Assembly: GCA_015494065.1 (NCBI GenBank)
Contig: WGCA01000049.1
Span: forward strand, 1 to 51,134
Source of the DNA: Thermodesulfobacteriaceae bacterium
GTDB lineage: Bacteria; Desulfobacterota; Thermodesulfobacteria; Thermodesulfobacteriales; Thermodesulfatatoraceae
DNA length: 51,134 nucleotides
Direction of reading: 5' to 3'
Part shown: positions 31,387 to 41,444 of the stretch, piece by piece
Layout of the letters: each line of letters starts with the position of its first letter
How positions within the stretch are numbered: the first letter of the stretch is position 1
The notes under the pieces: model-generated
Databases searched by the model: none
Told to the model about the DNA's origin: nothing
Seen by the model: the letters and a program-made list of their open reading frames with translations, nothing else
Position numbers and translations under genes: made by a program

Positions 31387-34076
31387 GCCGCTTTGGCGTA
31401 TTTCCGGTTCAGGAGATTGGCCAAAGCTTCCAAGACCTTGGCCCGTTCGAGTTTTACCTGATATTCGTCGATGCCGGCCTCGAGCCCGCGCCGCCTATCT
31501 TCCTCACCCGCCAGCGAAGTGAGGGCCATAATGGGGAGATCAGCCAGCCTTTCCTCAGCCCTGATCTTTTTGGCCAGTTCAAGGCCGTTCATACGAGGCA
31601 TCTCGATGTCCGTTACCAGGACGTCAAAGGACTCTTTTTGCAATTTCTCCCAGGCCTCAAGGCCATCGGCGGCGGTCTCCACCTCATAGCCCGCCGCTAC
31701 CAGGTAATTGGCAATCATCTGACGGAAGAAGGGTGAATCCTCCGCCAAAAGGACCCGGTAGGGCCTTTCTTCCTGGGGTACGATCTTTACGAAGAAGTTG
31801 GGGTCGTGCATCTCGATGATTTTGTAAACGTCCAGGAAGAGGGTGGTCTTGTCTTTGACGATGGCAGAACCCAGGACCCCTTCTATCTGATAAAGCCGCT
31901 CATCAAGTTTTACGTGGGTCTGGATGCTGTCTACGATCCGTGAGACCAGAAAGGCCACTTCGTTTTCTCCCTCGGCAAAGACCAAAAGGTGATACTCTTC
32001 CTGTTCAGGCAGGGGCTGGATGGGGAGGAAATTCTCCAGCCGAATGATGGGCATACTGCGCCCGCGGTACTGGACGATCTCTTTGCCGCCCACAAACTCC
32101 AGCTTATCCGCTTTGATCTTGTCAAGCCTGGCCACCAAGGCCAGCGGAATGGCAAACTGTTCTTCAGGAGAGACGTTAAAGAGTAGGATGAACTGCTGTT
32201 CTTCCTCTCCGTAAGCGGCCTGGGCCCCTTCTTCTTTGGCCCGGTCCACATCCTCCACCTTAAGGCCTATTTTGCGTGAGATACCCACCACGTCCAGGAT
32301 AAGGGCCATTTTCCCATCTCCCATGATGGTGGCCCCGGCAAAGATGGAAATGTCTTTGAAGTGTTTCCCCAGGGGTTTCACCACGATTTCTTCGGAATCC
32401 CAGATTTCATCCACCACCAGCCCAAAATCCATGGCCCCAGAATTAAGTATCACTAAACTTTCGTTCTCGCGGGGCTGCGCTTCCACCCCCAGAATTTTGG
32501 CCAACCGCACGATGGGGACCATTTCTCCCCGGAGACGGAAAAACTCTGAATCCCCTATCTGGTGGATATTTTTGCGGGTCTCAGGGGAAAGCCCCACCAA
32601 CTCCCGCAAACTCACCTGAGGGATGGCGTAACGCTGGCCTTCACAGGTCACCACCAGGGCCGGAATAATGGCCAGGGTGAGCGGAATCTTAAGTCTTACG
32701 GTGGTGCCGGCCCCCAGCACGGTTTGGATATCTATGCTACCCCCGAGTTTTTCCACGTTGGTCTTGACCACGTCCATCCCCACGCCGCGGCCGGAAATGT
32801 TGGTTACTTTCTGGGCGGTGGAAAAACCCGGGCGGAAGATGAGGGCCAGGGCTTCCCGGTCACTCATACTTTCCGCCTCAGCGGGGGTAATGAGGCCTTT
32901 TTCTATGGCCTTCTGTTTGATCTTTCTCACGTCAATGCCTCGGCCATCGTCTTCTATTTCTATGACGACCTGCCCTCCTTCGTGGTAGGCCCTGAGGACC
33001 AGGGTCCCCACCGGGGGTTTGCCTACCTGGACCCTGGTGTCAGGGTCTTCTATGCCATGGTCGATGGAGTTACGTACCAGGTGGGTGAGGGGATCCTTGA
33101 TGGCGTCAATAATGGAGCGGTCAAGCTCGGTGTCCGCGCCTTCGATACGCAAGTTTACTTTTTTGCCGGTAGAGCGGGCCAAATCCCTCACAATCCGGGG
33201 GAACTTGTTAAACACGTTGCCGATGGGTTGCATCCGGGTCTTCATAATTTTTTCCTGCAGTTCCGTGGTAACCAAAGAGAGGTTCTGGGTGGCGTTTTGC
33301 AATTCGGCGTCGCTTATCCGGGAAGCGATCTGGACCAGGCGGTTACGGGAAAGGACCAGCTCTCCGGCCAGATTCATGAGTTGGTCAAGCAGTTTTACGT
33401 CAACCCGTACGTGGGTCTCCGTAAGGTGGACCTGAGGCGGGGACTTATCCTCTTTTTTGGGAGCGGAAGCCGCCGGTTTGGGCACTTCGGGCTTGGACGT
33501 CTTCTCTTCCGTCTTGGAAGACTCTTCCCTAGGGGCTTCGGCCTTAGCCTGCGCCTCTTCTTTGGTCTCCGTGCCTTTTTCTTCTTTCTTCTCTTCAGGG
33601 GAAGACGCTTGCGAAGCCTCGGCGGCGGGGGCCTCTTTAGGGGAGGCCTCTTTGGCCTCAGCGCCACCTCCTTCGGCCCGCTTGGCCACCTTTTCGGCAA
33701 AATTCCTCAGGTCTACCAGAAAATCAAGGTAGGTATCATCCACGGGCTCTTTGCCCGTCTCTTCCAGGGCGGCAATAATGGCCTTGATATAATCAACCGC
33801 CTTAAGGAGCATGTCGATGGTTTCTTCGTCTGCCACCACCAGGCCGTCTCTTAATTTGGAAAGGATGTCTTCGGCAAAGTGCGCGATGGCTTCCAGGGTC
33901 TTAAAACCGAAAAACCCCGCGGTCCCTTTAATGGTATGGATGGTTCGGAAGATGCTAGATAGAAGTTCTTTGTCTTCTGGACGTTGCTCAAGCTCTACGA
34001 ACTCTTCGTCCAAGCGTTCAAGGTTTTCCTTGGCCTCGGTGATAAAGTCTTTGAGGACATCTTCTTCAAAACCCAT
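31383..34076 (-). CDS. cheA: Hybrid chemotaxis histidine kinase CheA with two CheW-like domains and a receiver domain
   Basis: 897 aa. HPt domain with phospho-His47 (IFRTIHTIKGTAGFFGF); a low-complexity Ala/Glu/Lys-rich linker (about 120-215); dimerisation and ATPase domains (LVRNSIDHGIEDPD N box, DDGRGIDVRKIKQKA, GRGVGMDVVK); CheW-like regions after about 440 and 620 (the second with QYRGRSMPIIRLENF); and a C-terminal receiver domain (about 770-890, DVLVTDIEMPRMNG). This CheA-CheW-CheW-REC fusion resembles FrzE-like or type-IV-pili/alternative Che kinases. It is followed by the dnaJ-like gene. Confidence 0.9.
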   Translation of the reverse strand: MGFEEDVLKDFITEAKENLERLDEEFVELEQRPEDKELLSSIFRTIHTIKGTAGFFGFKTLEAIAHFAEDILSKLRDGLVVADEETIDMLLKAVDYIKAIIAALEETGKEPVDDTYLDFLVDLRNFAEKVAKRAEGGGAEAKEASPKEAPAAEASQASSPEEKKEEKGTETKEEAQAKAEAPREESSKTEEKTSKPEVPKPAASAPKKEDKSPPQVHLTETHVRVDVKLLDQLMNLAGELVLSRNRLVQIASRISDAELQNATQNLSLVTTELQEKIMKTRMQPIGNVFNKFPRIVRDLARSTGKKVNLRIEGADTELDRSIIDAIKDPLTHLVRNSIDHGIEDPDTRVQVGKPPVGTLVLRAYHEGGQVVIEIEDDGRGIDVRKIKQKAIEKGLITPAEAESMSDREALALIFRPGFSTAQKVTNISGRGVGMDVVKTNVEKLGGSIDIQTVLGAGTTVRLKIPLTLAIIPALVVTCEGQRYAIPQVSLRELVGLSPETRKNIHQIGDSEFFRLRGEMVPIVRLAKILGVEAQPRENESLVILNSGAMDFGLVVDEIWDSEEIVVKPLGKHFKDISIFAGATIMGDGKMALILDVVGISRKIGLKVEDVDRAKEEGAQAAYGEEEQQFILLFNVSPEEQFAIPLALVARLDKIKADKLEFVGGKEIVQYRGRSMPIIRLENFLPIQPLPEQEEYHLLVFAEGENEVAFLVSRIVDSIQTHVKLDERLYQIEGVLGSAIVKDKTTLFLDVYKIIEMHDPNFFVKIVPQEERPYRVLLAEDSPFFRQMIANYLVAAGYEVETAADGLEAWEKLQKESFDVLVTDIEMPRMNGLELAKKIRAEERLADLPIMALTSLAGEEDRRRGLEAGIDEYQVKLERAKVLEALANLLNRKYAKAA

Positions 34077-34136
34077 GGGTTCCTCCTCTGGTTTTAAAGA
34101 CCTTTTTGCCTATTTCGAAAAAAGCCTGCCTCAGCT

Positions 34137-34955
34137 TTAACCCTCCCACTGATAACAAATGGTACGTCCGATCATTTTCCGTTTAAAACCGGCAGGCAGC
34201 CCCTGCGGGCTTTCGGTGGCCCCCAAGAAAAGATATCCTTTCGGTTTCATCACCCTGGCTATGTTTTGCAAGACCTTGGCCTTTATCTCGGGAGAAAAGT
34301 AAATAAGCACGTACCGGCAAAAGACCACGTCGAACTTACCCAGGGTGGGGGGCAGAGGGTCCACCAGGTTTAGCTTTCGGAAAGTCACCAAACGTCTTAA
34401 TTTTTCGTTTACCACCCATTTGGAACCGTTTTGTTTGAAGTATTTCACCAGAAAAGTGACAGGCAGCCCCCGGTTCACCTCGATCTGGGAGTAAGCCCCC
34501 TGCTCACCCTTCTTTAAGGCCTCCCGAGAAATATCCGTGGCCAGGATCTGGAGACGCCAGGAAAGGAGTTCCGGGAAATATTCGTGGATGATCATGGCGA
34601 TGCTGTAGGCCTCTTGGCCGGTAGAAGCCGCCGCTGACCAGAAACGAAGCTCTTTTTCCTTGGCCCGGAGTTTTTTCAGCTCAGGGATTACCTCTTTGCG
34701 CAGCGCCTCAAAGGGATGCTGATCCCGGAAGAAATAGGTCTCGTTAGTGGTCATGGCCTCGATAATCTCATCCCGCAGCTGAGGAGTGAGGCGCTTGCTG
34801 GCCATCTGGTAAAGCTGGTCAACGTCACGATAGTTTAGGGCGCGGGCCAGTTCGCGCAAACGACTCTCGATGAGGTAGGCCTTTTCCTCTTTGAGGACGA
34901 TACCACTGTGTTTTTGTACCAAGTCGGCAAAAAAACGATAGACTTCCGGTCTCAT
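34137..34955 (-). CDS. cheR: Chemotaxis receptor methyltransferase CheR
   Basis: 272 aa SAM-dependent enzyme that methylates glutamates of chemoreceptors. N-terminal helical domain (about 1-75), then catalytic domain with EMTTNETYFFRD-type region (MTTNETYFFRDQHPF), motif I FWSAAASTGQEAYSIAM, and DVVFCRYVLIYF. It overlaps cheB by 4 bp and is 60 bp upstream of cheA. Confidence 0.93.
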   Translation of the reverse strand: MRPEVYRFFADLVQKHSGIVLKEEKAYLIESRLRELARALNYRDVDQLYQMASKRLTPQLRDEIIEAMTTNETYFFRDQHPFEALRKEVIPELKKLRAKEKELRFWSAAASTGQEAYSIAMIIHEYFPELLSWRLQILATDISREALKKGEQGAYSQIEVNRGLPVTFLVKYFKQNGSKWVVNEKLRRLVTFRKLNLVDPLPPTLGKFDVVFCRYVLIYFSPEIKAKVLQNIARVMKPKGYLFLGATESPQGLPAGFKRKMIGRTICYQWEG

Positions 34956-36037
34956 GCTGCGATCCGTTGCACAAATATTTTTTGTAGAAAAGCGGGGATC
35001 TCCCCCAAGGGAAGCACGTAGTCGGCAAGCCCGGCCTCTACTACTGCCCGCGGCATGCCGTAAACCACCGAAGTGGCCTCATCCTGGGCCACGATAAGGG
35101 CCCCCTTCTCTTTCATGAGTTTGGCCCCGGCCAGGCCGTCGTGTCCCATGCCGGTCAGGATGATACCCACGCTGCGACCACCAAAAACGTTGGCCACTGA
35201 ACGAAAGAGGACGTCTACCGCCGGCCGACAACTATTCTCCGGAGGCCCTTTGTGGAGATGGACCACTTTGGCCGTACCCAGAACCCTGACCTCCATGTGG
35301 TAGTCCCCTGGCGCGATGAAGACCTTGCCCGGGACCAGGGGGTTTCCTTCTTGGGCCTCTACCACCTTTAAGGCGGAGAGCTGATCAAGCCTCTGGGCCA
35401 GCTGAGCGGTAAAGATGGGAGGCATGTGCTGTACGATTAGGATGGGTACAGGAAATTGGCCCGGAAGCCGCGGAATTACCTCAGCCAGGGCCTTGGGCCC
35501 CCCGGTAGAGACCCCGATGGCCACGACCTCCCATCTCCCCCCCAGGGGGCGCGAAGGGAGCCTGCGCTTGGGCGTTACCGGTTTGACGGCTGGTCTTGGA
35601 GAAACTACGGGCCTTACAGGGCGTGAAAAAACTTTGGGCGCCGCCGTCTTTATTTTGGGGATCAGCTCTTCCTGGATCTTCTTGATGCTTTCGGAAAGAG
35701 AACGGGTAGAAGGTTTGGTTACAAAATCAAAGGCCCCTAGGGAAAGGGCTTTTATGGTCTCTTTGGCCCCCTTCTCGGTAAGGGAAGAAAACATAATGAC
35801 CCGGGCCTTGGGATAAATACGCCGCAGATGTTCAAGGGCGGTGAGCCCATCCATAACGGGCATCTCAATATCCAGGGTGATGACGTCAGGACGCAGACGG
35901 GGAGCCGCCTCCAGGGCCTCCTTTCCGTTGCTGGCAGTACCCACCACCTGGATTTCGCGGTCAGCCTGCAAGGCCTGGGTAATGAGCTTGCGCAGAATAG
36001 GGCTATCATCGACTACCAAGACTTTGATGCGGTTCAC
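34952..36037 (-). CDS. cheB: Chemotaxis glutamate methylesterase CheB
   Basis: 361 aa. The receiver domain has Asp56 (DVITLDIEMPVMDG), and the linker is at about 125-175. The esterase domain has catalytic Ser in GVSTGGPKAL, His in VQHMPPIFT and Asp in TGMGHDGLAGA. It reverses CheR methylation and gives receptor adaptation. The 4-bp overlaps with cheR and the CheY-like gene indicate tight operon coupling. Confidence 0.94.
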   Translation of the reverse strand: MNRIKVLVVDDSPILRKLITQALQADREIQVVGTASNGKEALEAAPRLRPDVITLDIEMPVMDGLTALEHLRRIYPKARVIMFSSLTEKGAKETIKALSLGAFDFVTKPSTRSLSESIKKIQEELIPKIKTAAPKVFSRPVRPVVSPRPAVKPVTPKRRLPSRPLGGRWEVVAIGVSTGGPKALAEVIPRLPGQFPVPILIVQHMPPIFTAQLAQRLDQLSALKVVEAQEGNPLVPGKVFIAPGDYHMEVRVLGTAKVVHLHKGPPENSCRPAVDVLFRSVANVFGGRSVGIILTGMGHDGLAGAKLMKEKGALIVAQDEATSVVYGMPRAVVEAGLADYVLPLGEIPAFLQKIFVQRIAA

Positions 36038-36408
36038 AGAGAAGCCTCCTCTAAAAGCCAGCGAATCTTGTTCTCCAGCATCTCCTGATCAAAGGGTTTC
36101 ATAAGATACTCGTTGGCCCCGGCCATAATGGCGTCGATAACGCTCTTTTCCTGGTTTTCGGTGGTGACCATCATGACCTTTATGTGGTTCCAGTGGGCGT
36201 TCTGGCGCATTTTTTTCAGAAATTCGTAGCCGTTCATCACCGGCATGTGCCAATCAAGCAGTACCAGCTTGACATCGGGATTCTCTTCGAGGACCTTTAG
36301 GGCCTGTTCCCCGTTTTCTGCTTCCACTACCGAAAAACCCATCTGGGAGAGATAACGTTTTTCAATCTGTCTGATGGACTTTGAGTCGTCGACCACCAGT
36401 GCTTTCAT
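36034..36408 (-). CDS. cheY: CheY-like single-domain response regulator
   Basis: 124 aa receiver domain only. The acidic pocket is at residues 7-8 (VVDDSKSIR), phosphoacceptor Asp52 in LLDWHMPVMNG, Thr in MMVTTENQEKS and Lys in YLMKPFDQEM. The start at 36408 (MKALVVDD) is chosen because the frame extending to 36480 adds an unrelated leader. Gene context supports a CheY output to the flagellar motor. Confidence 0.88.
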   Translation of the reverse strand: MKALVVDDSKSIRQIEKRYLSQMGFSVVEAENGEQALKVLEENPDVKLVLLDWHMPVMNGYEFLKKMRQNAHWNHIKVMMVTTENQEKSVIDAIMAGANEYLMKPFDQEMLENKIRWLLEEASL

Positions 36409-36665
36409 ACCTTTCTCCTTCCCCGTGGGGCCTAATCTTTCCAAAGTTTCGGAAAAAAGCCCCCGTTCCTTAAGTCTCAAAACGGTAAGATCTCAAACCG
36501 GGTTTCGTTTGTAATTCCTTTTGGGAAGATAAAAGAGGCGTCATGGAGAAGAGAGCGAATCTTAAATTTTTTAGATCTTTTTATTAAAAAAATTTTTCTC
36601 AAAAAAGATCCTTAAAAGGCGAAAAGGAAATTAGCTAGAGCCAAAAGAAAACGGGGAGGGTTTCG
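36409..36665. other. Divergent regulatory gap between the che operon and the MCP gene
   Basis: 257 bp without a gene. The right half is very AT-rich, with GATCTTTTT (36574-36582) and AAAAAGATC (36602-36610) able to pair. No sigma-28 (TAAA-N15-GCCGATAA) or sigma-54 site was recognised on either strand. Confidence 0.4.
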
Positions 36666-38630
36666 ATGAAGCTTCAATTTTCGGTAAAAACAAAACTTCT
36701 GGCCCTGGTAGGTTTAGGTATATTTTCCCTCTTGATGGTCTTTGGGATCAATTATCTAAGCAACCAAAAGACCAACCGTTCTCTAGAGGCTTACGACGAA
36801 ATATTCAGGACTTACGAAAAATTTGATCTCATTAAAAATGACATTAGACAGATGGAAGACATCTTAGGAGAAATCCTACTTGAAAAAACTGATGCCCGGA
36901 GCGCGGCTCGCCTTCTTAAAGAGCTCAGCCAAAAAGTTAGAGAAGACGAAAGGGCCTTCGCCCAAAAAGCCAAGCAGATATTTGCCCGTGACTCATTAGA
37001 AGAACTGGAAAATTACATAAATCTGCTTGCTACCAAGCTAGAAAAGGCAATCTCTCTATTAGAAGAGGCCAAGATGGAAGAATTTAAGGCATATCTCAAG
37101 CAAGACTTAGCAAAATATCTCGATCTTTTTGAAGAAAAAAGTGCTCACATAGCGGAAAATTTGGACCAAAAATCATCCGTAAATTACCAGAAAATCGTAA
37201 CCAACCTCCAAAAGAGTCAAAAAAATACCGGGCTGGTCTTCGTTTTGGCCTTGATTTTCCTAATAGGGGCCGGTTTTATGCTCTCTCGCAAGATAAGTGA
37301 CAATCTTGAACAAATAACCGCCAAACTTCAAAAGATAAGCCGGGGAAGGTTTGAAGAGGCGGTGGCGGTAACCAGCCAAGACGAGCTGGGAGCCCTGGCC
37401 CGGGCCTGTAATTCTTTGATCACGGGAGTAGGACAAATCCTAAAAACCTTAGAAATCCAAACCGAAGCCTTGACCAAGGCCTCAGAGAATCTTTCCCGGG
37501 TCCAAAACACGGTGGACGGAAACGCCCAAGAAATAGGCCATTTTGCCCGAGAAGTAGCAGCCGCGGCCGAACAAGTAACCGAAAATCTTAAACTAGTTTC
37601 CCAGTCCTTAGAAGAACTCACAGTAGCTACCCAGGAAATCGCCCAAAACGTAAATGAGACGGCCAACATCGCCCAGGAAGCTCGCCACAAGGCCGAAGGG
37701 GCCACCCACGTGATGGCCACTTTAAAGGAAAGCTCCCAAAAAATTGGCCAGATCATCCAAGTCATCAACCAGATCGCCGACCAAACCAACCTGCTCGCCT
37801 TAAACGCCACCATCGAGGCCGCCCGGGCCGGCGAAGCCGGCAAGGGCTTTGCCGTAGTGGCCAATGAGGTCAAAGAACTGGCCAGGCAGACCTCCGAGGC
37901 CACGGAAGAAATTGCTTCCATGGTGAGCTCCATCCAGACCAAGGTAGACGAAGCGGTAGAAGCCGTGAATTCCGTAGACGAGACCATCGCTAAAATAGGT
38001 GATCTTTCCTCTAACATCGCCTCCGCCACGGAAGAGCAAACCGCCACCACCGAGGATATAAGCCGCAGCGTCCAGGAAGGGATAAACGGGGTAGTGCAGG
38101 TGAACGAACAGATCAAAAATCTGGCGGAAAAGGCAGGCCAGATCGAAAAAACTACCGCTTCCTTGAAACTTGCCGAAGAAGCCATCAGCGATATCGTGGG
38201 TGAAATCCAGACGGTAAACCAGTTTTTCACGGTAAAAGAGGAAGCCCTGGAGGAGGCCAGCCAAAAGGCGGAAGAAGGCGTGAGGGTCATGGGTATGACC
38301 TTCCAGCATTTTCAGTGGCGGGAAAAGCTCCTTGAAGGGATACTGGCGTACGAACCCCCAAAGGTACAGACCGACCCCTCCTTGTGCGCCTTGGGTAAGT
38401 GGCTTGCCCAATTTAGACCCGCAAATTCGGAACAGGAAAGGATACTCAGCCGGCTGATCCCAGAGCACCAGGAGTTACACCGTTCTGCCCTCAAGATAAT
38501 CGAACTTATCCAGCACCAGAGTGAGCTTGAAAAAGTATTCAGGACCTTGAAAGAAGACATTTCTCCCCGGGTGGAAGTGGTGGTCAATTGTCTAAAAGAA
38601 TTAAGGACAAGTCTTGAAAGGGCCGCTTAA
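36666..38630 (+). CDS. Methyl-accepting chemotaxis protein with C-terminal CZB zinc-binding domain
   Basis: 654 aa. TM1 at about 10-27, a coiled helical sensor domain (30-188, probably four-helix bundle), TM2 at about 189-207, HAMP (208-265), and the signalling domain with tip [20 protein letters not shown]. The C terminus holds a CZB-type domain (about 555-640): [24 protein letters not shown] and [10 protein letters not shown], a Cys/His-zinc pattern. CZB receptors respond to zinc or reactive chlorine species. Divergent from the che operon, so probably its main receptor. Starts with GGGGAGGG upstream. Confidence 0.9.
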   Translation: MKLQFSVKTKLLALVGLGIFSLLMVFGINYLSNQKTNRSLEAYDEIFRTYEKFDLIKNDIRQMEDILGEILLEKTDARSAARLLKELSQKVREDERAFAQKAKQIFARDSLEELENYINLLATKLEKAISLLEEAKMEEFKAYLKQDLAKYLDLFEEKSAHIAENLDQKSSVNYQKIVTNLQKSQKNTGLVFVLALIFLIGAGFMLSRKISDNLEQITAKLQKISRGRFEEAVAVTSQDELGALARACNSLITGVGQILKTLEIQTEALTKASENLSRVQNTVDGNAQEIGHFAREVAAAAEQVTENLKLVSQSLEELTVATQEIAQNVNETANIAQEARHKAEGATHVMATLKESSQKIGQIIQVINQIADQTNLLALNATIEAARAGEAGKGFAVVANEVKELARQTSEATEEIASMVSSIQTKVDEAVEAVNSVDETIAKIGDLSSNIASATEEQTATTEDISRSVQEGINGVVQVNEQIKNLAEKAGQIEKTTASLKLAEEAISDIVGEIQTVNQFFTVKEEALEEASQKAEEGVRVMGMTFQHFQWREKLLEGILAYEPPKVQTDPSLCALGKWLAQFRPANSEQERILSRLIPEHQELHRSALKIIELIQHQSELEKVFRTLKEDISPRVEVVVNCLKELRTSLERAA

Positions 38631-38636
38631 GGTAAA

Positions 38637-38667
38637 GGCCCTGCGGGTTAACCCGCAGGGCCTTTTT
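38637..38667. terminator. Strong bidirectional terminator between MCP and the CoA-binding protein gene
   Basis: GGCCCTGCGGG and CCCGCAGGGCC (38637-38662) form a near-perfect stem around TTAA, followed by T5 on the plus strand and preceded by A residues serving the minus strand. It overlaps the last codons of the 38648 gene. Confidence 0.88.
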
Positions 38668-39106
38668 GCTTACCTATTTGGTGCACCTTTTTGAAACAAA
38701 GGCCCATAACGATGCGCGCCCCGGCCTCCCGGGCCAGCCTTTCCGCCTCCGGGCTTATGATGCCTTCCTGAAGCCAGATATTCTTAATCCCCCGCGCGAG
38801 GGCCTCCGCTACCAGAGGGGGTACTTGATCGGCCCTCCTGAAAATGACGACCGTATCGATCTTCTCTCCTTCAGGGATAGCGGAAATATTGGGATAACAA
38901 GGTTGCCCCAGGATCTCGCGTTGGCCCGGGTTGACGGGGATTACCCGAAAGCCCTGTTCTAGGAGGTACTGCATGACCTGGTGGCTTGGTCTTTCGGGTT
39001 TGGGGCTTGCCCCTACCAGGGCGATAGTCCTGGTCTCTTTTAGGATTTCGTACGCCTCTTGAGGGATGCGGGTGTAATCGGGTAGGGTACAGGCCTTTTC
39101 CATCAA
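38648..39106 (-). CDS. CoA-binding (YccU-like) protein
   Basis: 152 aa Rossmann-fold CoA-binding domain: TIALVGASPKPERPSHQVMQYL, VIPVNPGQREILGQPCYPNI and IWLQEGIISPEAERLAREAG. This is the single-domain family related to the CoA-binding part of acyl-CoA synthetases. Overlaps rdgB by 4 bp. Its metabolic role is unknown; the family is widely conserved. Confidence 0.88.
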   Translation of the reverse strand: MMEKACTLPDYTRIPQEAYEILKETRTIALVGASPKPERPSHQVMQYLLEQGFRVIPVNPGQREILGQPCYPNISAIPEGEKIDTVVIFRRADQVPPLVAEALARGIKNIWLQEGIISPEAERLAREAGARIVMGLCFKKVHQIGKQKGPAG

Positions 39107-39720
39107 AGGGTCTCCAGGAAAGAAGGGAGTTTATATTTCATCTCCGCCAGGGCCTTGGCCCGGTGACTTAGCTGGTTTTTGAGCTCCGGGGGGATTTCAG
39201 CCGCCGTTTTTCCCAGATCCGGGATGAGGAATACCGGATCGTAGCCAAACCCCCCTTCTCCCCGGGGCTCCAGGGTGATCAAACCCTCCCAGCTACCTTC
39301 GGCCTTAAACCAGTGGCCTGAGGGATGATACACCACGATCACACAGCGAAAACGGGCGGTTCGTCTTTCAAGGGGTACCCCTTCCAGTTCTTTAAGGAGC
39401 TTTTTGATGTTTTCTTCATCGCTGGCCTTGGGCCCGGCGTAACGGGCCGAAAACACACCCGGGGCACCTCCCAAGGCGTCTACCTCAAGGCCCGAATCAT
39501 CAGCCATGGCCAAGTGTCCGGTGGCCAAAGCAATTTCCCGGGCCTTTTGAAAGGCGTTTTCAAAAAAAGTCTGACCCGTTTCGATCACTTCCGGGGCCTC
39601 GGGAAATTCCTCAAGGCCTTTTACTTCCAGATCAAGGTCCTGCAGCAAGGCCTTAAGCTCCCTTAATTTACCCGGGTTTCTGGTGGCTAAGACCAGGATT
39701 TTTTCTTTTTTCTTAGGCAT
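39103..39720 (-). CDS. rdgB: XTP/dITP diphosphatase (HAM1 family)
   Basis: 205 aa nucleotide-pool-cleaning enzyme hydrolysing ITP/XTP. Conserved: [52 protein letters not shown], and [11 protein letters not shown]. Encoded next to rph, a common pairing (overlap 8 bp). Length and all motifs are normal. Confidence 0.95.
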   Translation of the reverse strand: MPKKKEKILVLATRNPGKLRELKALLQDLDLEVKGLEEFPEAPEVIETGQTFFENAFQKAREIALATGHLAMADDSGLEVDALGGAPGVFSARYAGPKASDEENIKKLLKELEGVPLERRTARFRCVIVVYHPSGHWFKAEGSWEGLITLEPRGEGGFGYDPVFLIPDLGKTAAEIPPELKNQLSHRAKALAEMKYKLPSFLETL

Positions 39721-40429
39721 CTTCTAACACCTTCCGTTGAATATTTATCAACTTCTGGATCCCCTGTTCGGCCAGGCGGCGCATGGTCTCAAAAACCTCC
39801 CAAGAAAAAGGGTCTTTCTCCGCCGCGGCCTGGATTTCTACTATTTTGCCCCCGGCGGTCATGACAAAATTGGCGTCCACTTCCGCTAAAGAATCCTCTT
39901 CATAGGTAAGGTCAAGCAGGATCTCACCGGCCACCAGCCCGCAACTGATGGCTGCCAGTGCGTCCTTCATGGGATCACGACTAAGGACCCCCTGGGCCAA
40001 AAGTTTGCGGAAGGCCAGGGCCAGGGCTACCCAGGCCCCGGTGATGGAGGCTGTGCGGGTGCCACCGTCGGCCTGGATAACGTCGCAATCCACCCAAAAG
40101 GTACGCTCGCCAAGTAGGCTTAAGTCCACCACCGCCCTCAGACTCCGCCCGATCAAGCGTTGAATTTCATAAGAACGCCCCTTCTTCCCTACCACCGAAT
40201 CTCGCGGGGTCCGCGCCTGGGTGGCCCTGGGAAGCATGGCGTATTCGGCGGTAATCCAGCCCATCCCGGTGTCTTTCAAAAAGGGTGGGACCTTCTCTTC
40301 CACCGAGACACTACAGATGACCTTGGTCTCCCCCAGTTCGATGAGGGCAGACCCCTCGGCATACTTCAAAAAATGGGGGATTATCTTGACTGGCCTTATT
40401 TCGTCCGCGGCCCTCCCGTCTTTGCGCAT
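39713..40429 (-). CDS. rph: Ribonuclease PH
   Basis: 238 aa phosphorolytic 3' exonuclease that trims tRNA ends. Motifs: [58 protein letters not shown] and [20 protein letters not shown]. Its start lies within the 3' end of the NapH-like gene (34-bp overlap). Confidence 0.95.
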   Translation of the reverse strand: MRKDGRAADEIRPVKIIPHFLKYAEGSALIELGETKVICSVSVEEKVPPFLKDTGMGWITAEYAMLPRATQARTPRDSVVGKKGRSYEIQRLIGRSLRAVVDLSLLGERTFWVDCDVIQADGGTRTASITGAWVALALAFRKLLAQGVLSRDPMKDALAAISCGLVAGEILLDLTYEEDSLAEVDANFVMTAGGKIVEIQAAAEKDPFSWEVFETMRRLAEQGIQKLINIQRKVLEDA

Positions 40430-41319
40430 ACTCCGCTTTTAGCAGAGGTTGGACCAGAGTCAATCGGCCCTTTCGGGGTTAAAGAAAAATTGAACTCAAT
40501 TACGCGGGGTGGACAGACTTTAAGGCAATTAAGGCAACGAATACATTCACAACCATTGATCTCTTCGGGAATTTTTAAGTGTAAAGGACAAACTCGACGA
40601 CAAACACCGCAATCAAGGCAGTCTTTACCCCGCCAGGACAACCTGAAAAAACTAAACCGGTTAAAAAGGCCGTAGATAGCCCCCAGGGGGCACAAGACCA
40701 CGCAAAAAAAGCGGAAGAAAAAGACACACAAAACCAGAATGACTAGCAATAACAGGACCTTCCAATAGAAAAAGAAATGGACCAGCGTCCGAAGCTCCGG
40801 TCTGAGGGCAAGGTTGAAGAGCCCGGCTTCCAACGTGCCAGCCGGGCAAACCAGGCGGCAAAACCAGACCTCACCGTATCCGCTTGGTCCTTTAAGCCAG
40901 AGGGGCAAAAAAAGGACCAGTAAGAAGAGCAAGACGTATTTCCCGTAACGGGTTGGCTTCGGCAGTTGCCCCTTGGGGCCCGGGATACGGTAAATGAGTT
41001 CCTGAATAAGGCCAAAGGGGCAGACCCAACCGCAAACCAGGCGCCCCAGCCAGAACCCGTAAAGAAAAAGAAAACTAGCTACGTAGGTCAAAGCGTAGAA
41101 GGCCTGGCTGCCCAAAAGTCTGAGGCCAGCCAGCGCCTGCTGTAAACTCCCCAGGGGGCACGCAAAAAGGGCCAGGGGGCAGGAATAACAATTAAGCCCC
41201 GGAAAACACAAACCCTTGGGCCAGCCCCTGAAAAGGGTCCTTTCCCAGATGGCCCAAAAATTGGCATTGGCCAGGAGGGCAAAAAAAAGCTGGCTCAGAC
41301 GCCTCTTGGAAAGTCTCAT
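40396..41319 (-). CDS. NapH-like membrane 4Fe-4S protein
   Basis: 307 aa. About five TM helices with a NosR/NapH-type poly-cysteine pattern ([41 protein letters not shown]), then two ferredoxin motifs near the C terminus ([14 protein letters not shown] and [14 protein letters not shown]). It would move electrons between the quinone pool and cytoplasmic or periplasmic partners. The ATG at 41319 is favoured over 41364 because it overlaps the stop of the upstream small gene (ATGA). Confidence 0.8.
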   Translation of the reverse strand: MRLSKRRLSQLFFALLANANFWAIWERTLFRGWPKGLCFPGLNCYSCPLALFACPLGSLQQALAGLRLLGSQAFYALTYVASFLFLYGFWLGRLVCGWVCPFGLIQELIYRIPGPKGQLPKPTRYGKYVLLFLLVLFLPLWLKGPSGYGEVWFCRLVCPAGTLEAGLFNLALRPELRTLVHFFFYWKVLLLLVILVLCVFFFRFFCVVLCPLGAIYGLFNRFSFFRLSWRGKDCLDCGVCRRVCPLHLKIPEEINGCECIRCLNCLKVCPPRVIEFNFSLTPKGPIDSGPTSAKSGVCAKTGGPRTK

Positions 41320-41444
41320 TGAAGCCCCATACAGGAGAGACAAAGGGACGCGGCCCGGGACCACACAAAGGCAAAACCCCCTTTAAAGGCCCCCAGACCA
41401 AGCCCCAAAAGGGCAAGGACCCACCAGAATCTAAGCCATTTCAC
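41316..41444 (-). CDS. Tiny membrane CxxC protein (CD1871A-like), previously hidden
   Basis: 42 aa from a GTG at 41444 to TGA at 41318-41316: a short hydrophobic helix followed by [17 protein letters not shown]. The C-terminal CxxC with a preceding basic residue resembles the CD1871A family, small proteins often next to NapH/4Fe-4S genes. It overlaps the thiamine-binding gene by 14 bp and the NapH-like gene by 4 bp (ATGA), with GAGG-type ribosome site upstream. Too short for automated ORF filters. Confidence 0.6.
   Translation of the reverse strand: MKWLRFWWVLALLGLGLGAFKGGFAFVWSRAASLCLSCMGLQ

Noticed and set aside
32562-33854. 430-aa plus-strand ORF inside cheA
   Set aside because: Antisense to the well-conserved cheA; its Phe/Gly/Leu-rich composition is the complement of the Ala/Glu/Lys linker.
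37328-38290. 320-aa minus-strand ORF in the MCP gene
   Set aside because: Antisense shadow of the coiled-coil signalling domain.
41192-41416. 74-aa minus-strand ORF near the NapH-like gene
   Set aside because: Out of frame with the coding sequence there; the real small gene is in another frame at 41316-41444.
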